Positions 10,545 to 22,800 of a DNA stretch of 64,000 nt are shown piece after piece (the stretch's first letter is position 1; each line of letters opens with the position of its first letter). The position numbers and the translations under genes were made by a program. Under the pieces are notes generated by a model, which ran no database searches, was not told the origin of the DNA, and saw nothing but the letters and a program-made list of their open reading frames with translations. This DNA comes from Sipunculus nudus (taxonomy: Eukaryota; Annelida; Sipuncula; Golfingiida; Sipunculidae): positions 54,731,812-54,795,811 of the forward strand of contig CM049314.1 in assembly GCA_026874595.1 (NCBI GenBank), read 5' to 3'.

Positions 10545-10915
10545 TTTTGTGACCTCTGACTTCATTAAATATGCGCGAACTTGCTGAGAATGTAATTCAG
10601 GTGAGAAACTCTATTGGTAAATATTTATCAAGAGTGTCATCAAAATCCAACAGATTTTGGATAAGTCACTACGGTGCCACCAAAGTCTGGTGACCTCTGA
10701 CATGTGACACTCTAAGCATGTGTTGGTTCTGCTGGAAATCGAAAGGCTAGATATTATATTGATTTAAATTTCTATTGAGTTTTATCAAAATCGATCTTTT
10801 TCCTCGTAAGTTTTTATTGCGACATCAAAAAGTAGCCTTGTGAGCTGTGACGTCAGTGAATATGTGTGGAGTTTGCCCATAATCGAATTCGGGCGAGATT
10901 ATCTATTGGGAAATA
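10545..10915. repeat. degenerate ~145-150 bp tandem repeat, about 2.5 units
   Basis: Blocks starting near 10550, 10689 and 10840 share TGACCTCTGAC or its derivative, a GTGA/TGTGACG core, a (C/G)TCTATTG(A/G)G segment and an ATCAAAATC segment in the same order. The units are strongly diverged. No coding potential is seen. Confidence 0.45.
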
Positions 10916-10946
10916 GTAAGGTAAGTTATTGTTATAACTCCACGAT

Positions 10947-10983
10947 CCCCCCCCCCCCAAAAAAAAAAAAAAAAAAAAAAAAA
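10947..10983. repeat. poly(C)12-poly(A)25 junction
   Basis: A pure C run is followed directly by a pure A run. A very similar C17-A16 junction is at 35548-35580. Such runs are prone to sequencing and assembly length error. Confidence 0.9.
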
Positions 10984-11103
10984 CAATGGTACAGCTAATA
11001 CTGGGTTTGAAAAAGCATTATTTTCCATCAATGTATACCAGATTCCTGGCTTTTTCATAATCGTGATATGACAATACATGATGTTTAAGCCTTGTGTTAA
11101 CAT

Positions 11104-12354
11104 TGTAAAATATTCATGTTTCCTAGCGATTATTGACGTTTACTCTACATGTACGTCTGCGTTACTTCCCAGTTAGACATCATCAGCAGATCTGCTTGCA
11201 CCAGGTCAATGAGTAACATTAAGTAAGGAAGTCTGGCTTTTCTAGGGCCCGTCGGAGTCAGTATAAATTATCATACCGGATGGTGAGTCATATTTTGTGC
11301 ATGGACAGCCAGCCAGGTCGACTATCACACTTGGCGGGCAACCTGACGGAGGACATCTGACTCGCAATTATTCTTAATATTCACACAACTCTGGGTATTG
11401 TGTGTGGCATATGTTACGGTCAGTACTGGCGCAGAATAACTAGATGCTGATACAGCATGGGTTTCAGTTAAATGCAGATAAGCCGGTACCTGTAGGCCCC
11501 AGCATCTAAAAACAACACGAGCAGTCACTGGCCGCTTCTGCACAGTCGATCTGCACATACAATCACACTCGGTTTAGTTTTTACACAAATTAAGTGTTTA
11601 CTGCGGTAGCGTCGAACTTGTGAATGTTATGGCACTTGGGCCTGTTTTGTTATGTATAATGATACACGGTGCTACATGTTAAATATCAATATCGCATATA
11701 GAGAATAACTCGTCTCATATAGCTCTCTTACAAACACACACGCACTTAAACAGCTTTAAACATATACACACATACACAACTAATAATTAACACATACACA
11801 GATTTTGTGCACATAACAAAACAGGACGGCGGTAACACTGAGGGTAACGTTGGTGACCGAATAAACTCTTCGAATTCAGTTTTGGTCTTTATCTCAAAAG
11901 TTCAATTCACCTGAATACCTTACCTTAAGAGCGTTATTTCTCAATATTTACTTGTGCAAAACATACCATCTTTGACACATGTAGTTGTTGTTTACTAAAA
12001 AGCGTTTCTTTTTTTTTTACTTTAACGCGTTAACATAACTGGAAGGATTTTATTTAGGAAAACGAAAACAAAATTATAAGATTTGTTAGGGTTTTAAAAT
12101 TACATACTCTCTAAAATCGCAATTGTTAAATTTAACTTACAAAACAAAAAAAAAAACGCCTGGGGAATTTTATATACATTTTTTATTTATATAAACAAAT
12201 ATGTTCTGTATCTACATTAGACGTGCTTGAATAAACTGATATTGTCAAATGTTTAATTGAAACGCTTATAGATTTAAATTTATTCAATCAAAACAAAGTT
12301 TCTATGTAGCAAAATGTAGAGAATCTCCTTAGCTTTAGAAAATGTATATCTCTA
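11104..12354. other. no gene recognised
   Basis: AT-rich sequence with A and T homopolymer runs. No exon or repeat unit could be supported. Confidence 0.45.
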
Positions 12355-12567
12355 GGGGTCCTAAAGCAGGAGATCGTTCGAAGAAAAGGAAAAACTCAAA
12401 GCCAGGTCATACTGGGAGCCCATTGCTACCTTAAGGCATTAGAATGAATTTCTGAGGTTCTCAGGAGATTTCCCTTCTGCGTTTATGAGGTCCTGGAATG
12501 GTTCGAACCGGGGGACCTTCCGTCCCGAAGTCCAGTGCCTTAACGTTACCATCAGGCTACGTCCTAC
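12355..12567 (-). mobile_element. tRNA-derived SINE
   Basis: Read on minus, the head has a pol III A-box TAGCCTGATGG (12559-12549) and a B-box GGTTCGAACC (12509-12500). The spacing of about 40 bp is that of a tRNA. The body then runs to lower coordinates without forming a tRNA 3' acceptor. It is therefore a SINE or tRNA-pseudogene-derived repeat and not a functional tRNA. The end near 12355 is approximate. Confidence 0.6.
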
Positions 12568-12569
12568 CC

Positions 12570-13400
12570 ATACCTAGCTGTATATTATACTTGTCTCATA
12601 TCATCTGAAATTAATGAGTGTATTTGTTAGCTGCAGCATTATTTTTAAAGTTTCTGATTAACTTTGGATTTGTTCGCCCCGTTTGCATATGCTGCTGGCC
12701 TTGGCTTCAAGGGAGAGTCATGCGTAATGTCATGCGTGTATTGTAATATACATGTGTGTGTCACATATTGTAATGTTATCATGCTTTGTTTAGTTCATAC
12801 CTGAATATATTACTTCATCATATGAATGTTGAAGAATACCTCGATTATCGTATTTGCTACTTGTACACCTCAAATGAAATAAATTTATTTAAACTGAATA
12901 CCAAAACCTTTTATGACATGACATATGTTCTGTGGACTCCAGGTAATATATTGCAGGCATGCACTGCTCACGGTGACAGGTGGCAGTGCGATACGTTATG
13001 TACATGAGAAGTGATTAATTTTTTATTAGGCATGGATCCACTTACACATCTCTCTTTTCTTCTGTCATCTTTGGTTTTCACTGCTGAAGTTTCCTGGACA
13101 AAAAAATCAGTCATGTGAGGTCAAAGCGGCCACGCTTCAATACATTTGGTGCATATAAAAATATAAATGCATATAAAGTTTCACTAGTAAAGTTTGGTGC
13201 ATGGATCGCTACACTTTCAAAGACGCAGTTTACTGAATTTTAGATGTGTGACAATAATAAGAATCCATGCTAAAGTTAAGGGTTAAATTAGCCATATATG
13301 AAATTTTATATACATATATGTGTACATAAATGAAGTTTTATCCTGAAATCGTTTATTATTTTTAGACATTTTTTTCTGTAGATAATTGTGTGATTAGACA
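12570..13400. other. no gene recognised
   Basis: AT-rich spacer with only short frames. The open frame near 12786-13007 has no recognisable motif. Confidence 0.45.
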
Positions 13401-13408
13401 TCGTTCCT

Positions 13409-14872
13409 GTGTCTTATAAGTTTAAACACATTGTACCGTGTATACTTGTCATGGCTGGTCCCTCATTTGATTATTTTAAGGAACTAAATAATATTATCTA
13501 TAAATTCATATGGTCTAATAAACCTGATAAAGTGAAACGCAGTACCTTAATTGCACCATACAATAAAGGTGGTCTTAATATGATGCATATCCAAACACAG
13601 AATGAAGCTATTAAAATCAGTTGGGTGCAAAAACTTCTGCAGAGGCATGATGAAGATATATGGAAAAATCAGTTCATCTTCAGATGTAATTTATCAGCAG
13701 AGGACTGCAAGTCAGTTTTAAATATTGGGAACCCTTTCTGGAGAGAGACAATGCATGCATGGGGTAACTTTAATTTTGCTACACCTTGTACCATGGAAGA
13801 TATTATGAACCAGACTTTATGGTATAAATCAAATATTAAAATTGCTAATAATGTGATTTGCTACAATAAATAGTATAAAGCAAATATAAGGTACATGCGA
13901 GATATTGTGCACATAGGCAAAGAAAAATGTAGATTTTTAAGGTACGAAGAATTGAGTGCAAAATTAAAATTTGCATATTAACTTTTTAACATATCAAGGA
14001 ATTTTAGAGGCAATACCTCATTCATGAAAAAAAAAATTGTTAAGTCGAGTGGATTCCCCAACAACAAAGTTAAACATCAAGTTGATGACATAACATATAG
14101 GAGGAAAATTACAAAACTAGTGTATAATAAACTAATAGAGAAAATCTTTGAAATTCCAGAAAATACACTTAACATGTGGAAGAGAGATTATAATCTTAAT
14201 AACTTTGATGAGGTACTTGCCTCATTTTCTAAAATTCCAAAACTGACGAACGCAGTTCAACTTCGAATGTTCCGATATAAAATATTAAGTAGAACATTGT
14301 ATTTAAATAATAGATTGTTTAAAATCAAATTAGTTGAAAATCCATACTGCACATTCTGCAAAGACTTGGATGAAACATATGAACAATTGTTCTGGTCATG
14401 CACATTTACCCAATTACTGTGGAGAGAATCCTCTTCATGGATGTTTTTGAAAAAGGTTTTACCTTATCGCCAAATGTTTAAAGGTCAATCCATAATTATT
14501 GGGGAATATACAGGATTAATTGGTAGTCTGATTTTATACGTTAAAAGATATACATTGAAAACTCGCTTCAATCGAATACCCCGCTTATGTCGAAGTTACA
14601 GACTTGATATTCCGGACAACTCTAGTTTAATTATAACCAAATAAAACCCGCTTGTGTCGAAGTTTTCTGAGGGTCTCTTCGACTTCGACATAACGAGGTT
14701 TCACTATATTTACATTAGCAGGTGTAAGAAGGTGAAACCATCCTTGAAAGGGGCAGTAGTATATATTAGACAAATTATGGACATAGAGAATTATATTGCT
14801 AATAAGAAAGGTAAACTAAACACACATATGGAAAAATGGGGAAAACTCTTGCCTGCTGAAAGTCGTACTTGA
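13409..14872 (+). mobile_element. 5'-truncated LINE, C-terminal part of ORF2 (L1/Tx1-like)
   Basis: One frame runs through the whole piece. Its first part has the thumb/post-RT signature Phe-Ile-Trp-Ser-Asn-Lys-Pro-Asp-Lys-Val-Lys-Arg (about residues 30-42) followed by Gly-Gly-Leu-Asn-Met. Its second part carries the zinc-binding post-RT motif Cys-Thr-Phe-Cys ... Glu-Gln-Leu-Phe-Trp-Ser-Cys near 14349-14390. Together these match the C-terminal end of L1/Tx1-type ORF2. The endonuclease and RT core are absent, as expected of 5'-truncated insertions. Two stops (TAG at 13871 and a TAA near 13979) break the frame. A 154-bp MITE interrupts it at 14553-14706 without changing the frame (154+2=156). 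The 3' side has A-rich stretches and AATAAAG-like signals near 14890-14925. Confidence 0.85.
14553..14706. mobile_element. 154-bp MITE (Tc1/mariner-pogo-like) inside the LINE
   Basis: The ends CATTGAAAACTCG and, in reverse complement, TAGTGAAACCTCG form an imperfect inverted repeat. TA is duplicated on both sides (14551-14552, 14707-14708). The TGAAACCTCGTTATGTCGAA style of terminus plus the TA target is typical of pogo/Tigger-derived MITEs. Taking the element and one TA out makes the LINE reading frame continuous across the junction, which supports the exact borders. Confidence 0.8.
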
Positions 14873-14884
14873 ATTAAACAAGTT

Positions 14885-16050
14885 CAAGTACAAAATAAAA
14901 AAATAAAGTGAGCAATAAAGACAGGTTTGAATATTTCAAAAGGAATAGGTTAATACACATTCCTGGCATTTGAATATATGAATTAAATATGGTATTTATT
15001 GGGCCACTATCTAATCATCAGTGCTATATATTTGTTATCACCTTATTATGAAATGTAATAGAAGATCAGAAAAAAACAGAAGTGTGTCACCAAACTATAT
15101 TATGTGCATTTTATACAGACTGACCTTGTGAATCATTTTTGTGAATTTATGTATTGTTATGATTAATGAAAAAAAAAATACTTGTCATGGCTTCTAATCA
15201 CATACTTACTAAGGTCTATATGTTTCGGGTTATGATACCTATAAGTAACATATTGACTAGAAAATTGCCATAAAATTATTTGTGCATGTTTATGCTTTTT
15301 ACGTGTCCTGTTGTCATGGTATTGAAGGATAACGTAAATTTTAATCGAGTGTAACCGTATTGGCTTAGCACATAGACTTCACATAAAACTCGCGTTCCGT
15401 TATATATGGCTGTACTGAGTAGCGTAATACGGTGCAATATACCTTACATCGTAAGTAGGTGTATATTATTAATAACATGTGTTAAGACCAGTAACAAAAA
15501 TCATGTTATTTATAAGTTATCTGCTATACATTGACCCTAGTAACATATCTGCAACACCCACGCTAAAGTTGGTTTTATACAAAGTATTGTGACGCACTGC
15601 CATTGAGACCAGGTGAACCAAACAAACTATACAATAGAGCTCCAGGCACATATGAAGCACGCGCAGTAAAACCCTTCTCACCTGATGGCGAGTTAATGCC
15701 GAGTGTTTTATGGTTTTCTGGTCATTTGCCATGGTTAACGCTATATATACAGTTTGCAAATGCGTCCATGCTAATTACCTTGGCAGCTCTCATTTATGAT
15801 AAAATAAAACCACACAGGTATTATGTAAGGTCCATGATCGTGCGTACATTTGCACCGTTGTGTTATTACTTTTGAAAACAACACGCACACATCTGTTAGT
15901 GCCAGTCGGTGATATCTAGGCCCAAGGCCGCCTGAATACGCAGGCCAGAACTGGTTAGGGCCCACTGTCTGTTTACCTGAAGGGAACTCATTTCGTTTTC
16001 TGATGTGAATGCAGACCTGTAATATTTACATTTGGTTTTAGATCCATATA
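14885..16050. other. LINE 3' flank and non-coding spacer
   Basis: The first ~300 bp are A-rich and may be the LINE 3' untranslated region. From 15200 to 16050 I see no supported exon; the frames at 15517-15965 overlap on both strands. Confidence 0.4.
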
Positions 16051-16052
16051 AT

Positions 16053-17472
16053 ACATTTTAATACACCTCTTCATGGACGTCATAGGATTTTGTGGTGTGT
16101 CCTGTTGTGAGTAGCGGGGTTTTATACACCTCTTCGTGGACGTCATAGGATTTGGTGGTGTGCCCTGGTGTGAGTAGCAGGGTTTTATACACCTCTTCGT
16201 GGACGTCATAGGATTTAGTGGTGTCTCCTGCGGTGAGTAGCGGGGTTTTATTCACCTTTTTTGTGGACGTCATAGAATTTGGTGGTGTCTCCTGTGGTGA
16301 ATAGCGGGGTTTTATACACCTCTTCGTGGACGTCATAGGATTTGGTGGTGTCTCCTACGATGAGTAGCGGGGTTTTATACACCTCTTTGTGGTCGTCATA
16401 GCATTTGGTGTTGTGTCCTGTAGTGAGGAGCGGGGTTTTATACATCTTTGGGTGGACGTCATAGATTTTATTGGTGTGTCATAGTCCATGATGTTTCCTG
16501 TGGTGAGCAGCGGGGTTTTATACACCCTTTTGTGAACGTCATAGCATATGATGCGTCCTGTGGTGAGTAGCGGGATTTTATACACCCTTTTGTGGACGTC
16601 ATATATGATTTGGTGGTGTTTCCTGTGGCAGGTAGCGGGGTTTTTATACACCTCTTTGTGAACGTCATAGCATTTGGTGTTGTGTCCTGTGGTGAGGAGC
16701 GGGGTTTTATACACCTTTTGGTGGACGTCATGGGATTTAGTGGTGTATCTTGTGTTGAGTTGCGGGGTTTCATACATGACTTTGTGGACGTCATAGGATT
16801 TGGTGGTGTCTCCTGTTGTGAGTAGCGGGGTTTTATTCACCCCTTTGTGGACGTCATAGGATTTGATGGTGTTTCCTGTGGTGAGTAGCGGGATTTTATA
16901 CACCTCTTTGTGGACGTCATATGATTTGGGGGTGTCTCCTGTGGTGAGCAGCGGGGTTTTATGCACCTGTTTGTGGACGTCATAGGATTTGGTGGTGTCC
17001 CCTGTGGTGAGCTGCGGTATTTTATACACCCTTTTGTGGACGTCATAGGATTTGGTGGTGTTTCCTGTGGTAGGTAGCGGGGTTTTTATACACCTCTTTG
17101 TGAACGTCATAGCATTTGGTGTTGTGTCCTGTGGTGAGGAGCGGGGTTTTATACACCTTTTGGTGGACGTCATAGGATTTCGTGGTGTTTCCTGTGGTAG
17201 GTAGCGGGGTTTTATTCACCTTTTTGTTGACGTCATAGGATTTCATGGTGTCTCCTGTGGCGAGAAGCGGGGTTTTATACACCTCTTTGTGTGGACGTCA
17301 TGGGATTTTGTGGTGTGTCCTGTGGTGAGTAGCGGGGTTTTATACACCTCTTTGTGGACGTCATAGGATTTGGTGGTGTCTCCTGTTGTGAGTAGCGTGG
17401 TTTTATTCACCTCTTTGTGGACGTCATAGGATTTGATGGTGTCTCCTGTGGTGAGTATCGGGGTTTTATACA
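16053..17472. repeat. 63-bp minisatellite, about 22 units
   Basis: The unit on plus reads GTGGACGTCATAGGATTTGG, then TGGTGTCTCCTGTGGTGAG, then TAGCGGGGTTTTATACACC, then TCTTT. Most copies keep 63 bp with scattered substitutions and a few indels. Because 63 is divisible by three, minus-strand frames stay open for long distances, up to 272 codons with a 21-residue period. The indels move the frame several times and no start context, splice site or flanking exon is visible, so I annotate a repeat and not a protein. Each unit carries an AatII-type palindrome GACGTC within TATGACGTCC (minus), close to a CRE half-site. Confidence 0.95.
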
Positions 17473-19160
17473 ATATATTACCGATCAGTAGTCATGGAAA
17501 CAGGCTTCCAGGAAATATCTTTTATTTTCAGAGAGGTAAGGATTTCAGAGCTTGGCTTTATATTATTAAACAGAATTAGACCGGCTAGGTGCGACAGTAT
17601 TGTACTGATCGGTACATTTTGCGATTTGATTGATAGCCTAGCCGACACTGTGGGCTGATAAAGCTGTAAAGTTTACAATGGATATTTACATACTAGTAAT
17701 CACATATCATAATAGCTGATTACAAAAGGTTTTATCTTATATATTTTTATTTTATCTAATTGTATTAGGTGTATTCAATTATTTCTATTTTTCTGGTGTC
17801 TCAATCACAGTCGGTCATGCTGGTGAATGGCGAGTTTTTTAAGTGTTTGACATCATTCGTTGACTAATGAGCCTGAGGAATGAATCGCGTAATCAGTGCG
17901 ATTAATCGTTGTTTCCATATTGAGGTTATTTTGATTGACGGGCCAAACATTGCAATTAGAAGGAATTATACTTGGTAATAACGCTTTGCTTCATTTTCCA
18001 TTATTAGTGATGTAGGAAAGAAATCAAATCTAGTCCTTCATTTGTCCTTAGATGACAGGTCAGACGTGTATTGTAGTTCCTGCGAACTATCGGCAGAATA
18101 TTCAAAACCGTTTGGATAAAGGTTGTATAGGTCTACATGCATGAAATGAGGCCCTAATGCCCAAACATGACACACCTACAAATATCATTTACCATTAGAA
18201 TACAAACAAAGCGTGTAATACACATGATATTTTTTCAGACTACATTTTATGTTGAAAATATTTTATGCCCTCAAGTCCGCCTTCTTCGAGTCGGAGTAGA
18301 AATAGGACCCAAGCCCTAGTCTCTGTCAGATACAAATATCTTTATTAAAAAAGATTGATCTAATGAGAACTTTAGTTAATCCTTTTATTTTGATATAAGT
18401 CTACATTATGCATTTCTTAATACTATCCAATCTTCAGTTGCACATATGTAGAATTCAATTCCGGTGTCAAACAACGTGAAAGGGCTGTAGCCCACGATTT
18501 CACTCATAATGGCTTCCCTCTGATTGGCGGAGACTTGTTGTTTTTTTACTGTCATCTTCGTCTGTTTCATTGTTCTTGTTTTTATCACGAAATTTGATAT
18601 TTGAATGGTTTCTCCGACAAATTCAAAACAAGTGACCTTCACCCTCACCCTGACATTCATGTAAACCCAAGACCTGTTAAGTATAGCATATTTTGTCTCG
18701 CAATACAAGTTGTGTCAAACATGCCCCTGATTGAGTTCGAAAACTGGAAATAATTTATCATTGTTTCTAGGAATTCTGGTGAATGTGGTAACGTTGGAAG
18801 CACTGAATATTCTAACCGCAGATTTGATATACAAGTTGTTTCAACCTAGTTCTCGAACTAATGATCTTGACCATCATATGCAAAGTAAAATCAGCCGAAA
18901 CAGAAGAATTTTTTAACACTTTTACCTTTTAACCACCCTATATATTTCCTTGGCATTTTATTCTGAATTGTTTCGACCAAAATCTCGGCGGAATTCGAAA
19001 ACCGATTTCTTGACATATAACTTCAAGGTCGAATCAGGTAAACTTTATTTTTGTGAACCATAAACCATAAAGCGAATTTCTAGCTTGAGGGTCAGTGTGT
19101 TTTGTAATCAAATCGATGCGTTTTATAAACAACTGACCCTTACATTTCATTGTTATTAAA
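17473..19160. other. no gene recognised
   Basis: The frame at 18406-18708 on minus is the longest here but shows no recognisable domain. Imperfect inverted fragments (CCGATCAGTA near 17482 and ACTGATCGGT near 17615) are noted without further support. Confidence 0.45.
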
Positions 19161-19162
19161 TA

Positions 19163-19176
19163 ATCATATAATTACA

Positions 19177-19220
<44 letters not shown>

Positions 19221-19226
19221 TATGAT
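19163..19226. repeat. (TA)n tract with 12-bp palindromic flanks
   Basis: A TA run at 19181-19216 is flanked by ATCATATAATTA on the left and TAATTATATGAT on the right. The whole forms an extended potential cruciform. Confidence 0.85.
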
Positions 19227-19783
19227 AAAGACCTTAAATAAAACTCAACATCAATTTTACATAACCTAAAAAATTGACACAAATTATCTGCCCTTTATGC
19301 ATTAGCATCCCGGACTCTTCATATTTTCTTGCAATTGAAAGCCCTGTAACATTACGGCATTGTCCGACTGTTGAAGAATTTATAATATATAATTTCTCCA
19401 CCTACATTGTTTAAGGAATTAACTTATTAAACTGGAGTTTTACTTAGGAACTGGGTGAGTACAATGCCAGAAATAAATCTAATAGGGACATTAGATGTTT
19501 AAAAATAAGATAGCTTTCTTTTATTCGGCTAACAAGAAAATATATTGTTAGAAAAAGTACAGCTCAAAATCAAATGTATACGTCAAGTAGACATTTAAAA
19601 ATCCGTCAGTACTCCAACACTAAGTGTATAATTAACCTTGACTTAAGGGTATTTGATCGACATGCGGGGAAAAAATAAAAATGAAATAATATTTGCTTAT
19701 TTATTATGAGAAAGATTTTTGTTGTTGCCGAATATAGAAGAAACTTTTTTTTATTTTTAATTAATAACAGTAAATTTATTCCC

Positions 19784-19800
19784 ATGGCAGATAGTTCATG
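19784..19800 (+). promoter_or_regulatory. overlapping upstream ATG before transporter copy A
   Basis: An ATG at 19784 in a good context (CCCATGG) starts 14 bases before the main start at 19798 and in another frame. If the transcript includes it, it could lower or redirect initiation. Transporter copy B has no such ATG in the few bases before its start. Whether this part is transcribed is unknown: a possible 3' splice site (TAACAG) sits at 19770. Confidence 0.4.
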
Positions 19801-22800
19801 GCCACCACAGAACGAGATCGAGGCTGGGCCTGGGTGGTCCTGGCGAGTACATGTGTGTGCCAGTTCTTGATTTCTGGCCCCCTGTATGGAGCCGGGATTT
19901 TAGCTGTGGCACTTAAGAACACCTATGACGTCACCTTAGCCATGATTTCACTACCCGGTGCTCTCTTGGGCAGTCTCATATCTTTGCTAGGTAAGCAATA
20001 TGAATTTTGGATGTTAAAGAGTTGGCGTACTGCTGATACTGTTATGGTGTTTGATTAATTCCAGTGAACCGAAAAAAAATATTCACACATTTGCCTTCTC
20101 ATGTTTCAGGACCGCTATCGAGCTTTATCATGGGTAATATTGGCTGGAGAGCTTCTACCATCCTAGGTGGAGTTTTATGCTTCTCAGGATTAATGCTGAC
20201 GTCATTCAGTGCAAACATTTGGCATGTGGTGGCTGGACTCGGCATCATCTGCGGTGAGCTTGAACAGGGTTATATTATGATCAAATGATTTATGAGGAAT
20301 ACGGGCAAACATAAACGCATAGTAAGGTCCATATTTTAGCGAATGATAAAACGTTATACAAGGACAAAATAAAAATTTTGAAGCCATTATTTAAAGGAGT
20401 AAACTAAAAACTTGTAATGTTTAAATATTATGTAGATACATATTTATCAAATAATGATACGTAATATACAATTTGATAGTATTCCCGCTAACATTTTGTT
20501 TGCGAATCAGCTTCCAGGTGGATGCTTGAGTTGAAATGACTGCCGTTATCATACATTATATGTAGTTAGGAATTCTGATATTTAGATTTAGACATATTTT
20601 GAAAAAAAGTTCAGGTTGTAATACCACCTTTTAATTACAATGTACTTATAAATACTGAAGCGATATAATTTATTTCATACAACTGATGCACAGTGATTTT
20701 TTCCGATTAAGTGAATTTTTCCTATTCCGATTAATATAGACTTCAATTCATCTTTATCTATAATAATAAACAATTTTGTTACTTGATTATTCAGGTACGG
20801 GTCAAGGCATATTATATACCCCTATATACGTGGTGGTTGGACATTATTTTGAGAAGAAGATGACCTTTGCCGTTGGACTGTCTAACGCCTTCGTTGGGTT
20901 AGGAGTGGCGGTGTTTCCTATTCTGTTTGAGTTTCTTGTTGGATACTACGGCTGGCGGGGAGCTGTCTTGGTCCTTTCCGGGCTCTCACTTAATATCTGT
21001 GTTGCCGGGGCATTGCTACGCCCCATAAGGTCAAAGACACTAACGGACACCACATCAGCATTCAAAGGAGGAGGTTACATTTCTGAACTTTGTCACGTCA
21101 TGAAGAGGGGAACGTTTTACTGCCTTAACATCACCATTTTCTGTATTGGAGCCGGGAATTCAGCTGTGCATCTGCATTTTCCAAACTACACTGTTGTTAA
21201 AGGAGGGACAGTGGCGGAAGCTGGACAATTAGTCGTATTCCTAGGTATTGCCATTGTCCTAGGACGTTTGACCATACCACTCATATTTGAACGTCTAGCC
21301 GTTCGCAAACTTTGGACGTTATTTTCATGTTTACTTCTTGCTGCCATAGCAACGTTATGTTTACCTCTTTACATAGGCTCATACAAAGGCAATATATTTT
21401 TTTCTATTGTAATTGGACTGCTTGCGATGGTTTATCCGGCTTTCTATTCTTTGCTTATCGTGGAGTACATGGGACTACGCTACCTCAATACTATGCACGG
21501 GATCAACATGTTTTGTTATGGCGTCGCCAGTGTCACCATGCCACCCGCTGTAGGTAGGCAATGCTTATGGCTTGTATCGTATGCAGAACTTTGTCCTATT
21601 GCAGAGCATGAACAAATCTTCTGTGCTCTGTGAGGAACACATTTTTATAATCAATTATGTTTTGTTTATTTTTGTAACTGCGGCACATATTGAGCAATCT
21701 AAGAAAAAAATGGCTAGGGCAAAATCATAAGGGGGTTTCTTTGAATGAAAATAATGGGGAATGTTCGTAGATTCCAAGCGAACCACCTGAACAGGGTTCT
21801 TCGTGAAATCGTATAACCTTCATTTGTATGCTTCCTATGATAATTTTAGAAACAGTCATTTAAAAAGCGATTATGAAAGGGTTTATCCCGGGACAGCGGT
21901 AAAATTCTAATAGGTTTACGGGCATCAAATTAGGCACAGGCAGTTTGAAAAAAAATAACGTACCTATGGAAATTTTGGGGAAATGTGTCTCATGTTAGAG
22001 TTCTGCATGCAATGCTGTATGCTAAAATATTAATTTCTTTAAAAGAATAATTTACACTATTGAAATGCTAAGGCACCAAATCAAAACAATCGTATTTTTA
22101 CCTTTTAATATACCTTTCATGATTATACTTTCGAGAGCCCTTCGTTAAAACTGAAGAGGAACTCTAAAATCTCGAAAAAGAACGAGGAATGTCGAAATGA
22201 CTAGAATCCCTCATTCAATCAAAACATTAATGTATACAGAGCAAGATAAATGTAGAAATGTTAACAAAAAATAATAAATCGGATTAAATTTTATTAATCA
22301 ACAGAGCCTCTGGTTGATATTGAGCTCGACATTAATACAATAACTGCAGGTAAACAAACAAAAAACAGTTATGCTGCTTTCTCATGTCCTTGGACCTCAT
22401 ACGGCTTATGTTTTCTGCACAAACAGTGGTATTTCACACTGCTTTGATAGTCCTACACTGATATGAGGTCTATGTCGTGGCCATTACTATTCCTTGGATC
22501 AGCAGGAAGCTGAACGCAAACACACACACATACACATATGACCCTCGGGTTCGTTCACAGGTACTCTGTCCCAGTCTCCCCTGGCGTTTCGTCATTTCAG
22601 TCTACCTCTTTATTGTTTTCCCCGAGTCAATCTCTCAAAGATATTATGCCAAGACATGAAAACGCGATGAGCTAATTTATCGTAAGCACCTGACAGTATT
22701 AATAATATATTGCCAAATAACTATGAAACAACACAGTAAGTTATTCCTTGCACGAAAAGAAAACGCTACTGCCCTTGCCTTTAAATTAAAAACAAACAAT

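Noticed and set aside
12500-12567. Functional tRNA gene on minus
   Set aside because: B-box and A-box are present, but the sequence continues into a SINE-like body and a cloverleaf is not formed.
16053-17472. Possible repeat-containing protein on minus, up to 272 codons with a 21-residue period
   Set aside because: The open frame follows from a 63-bp unit without stops. Indels shift the frame several times and no start, splice site or non-repeat exon is attached.
16053-17472. CRISPR-like array
   Set aside because: Units are contiguous with no unique spacers, and the DNA is eukaryotic.
18406-18708. 100-codon minus-strand frame
   Set aside because: No recognisable domain and no splice context. 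A short piece resembles sequence near 28937, so repeat origin is likelier.
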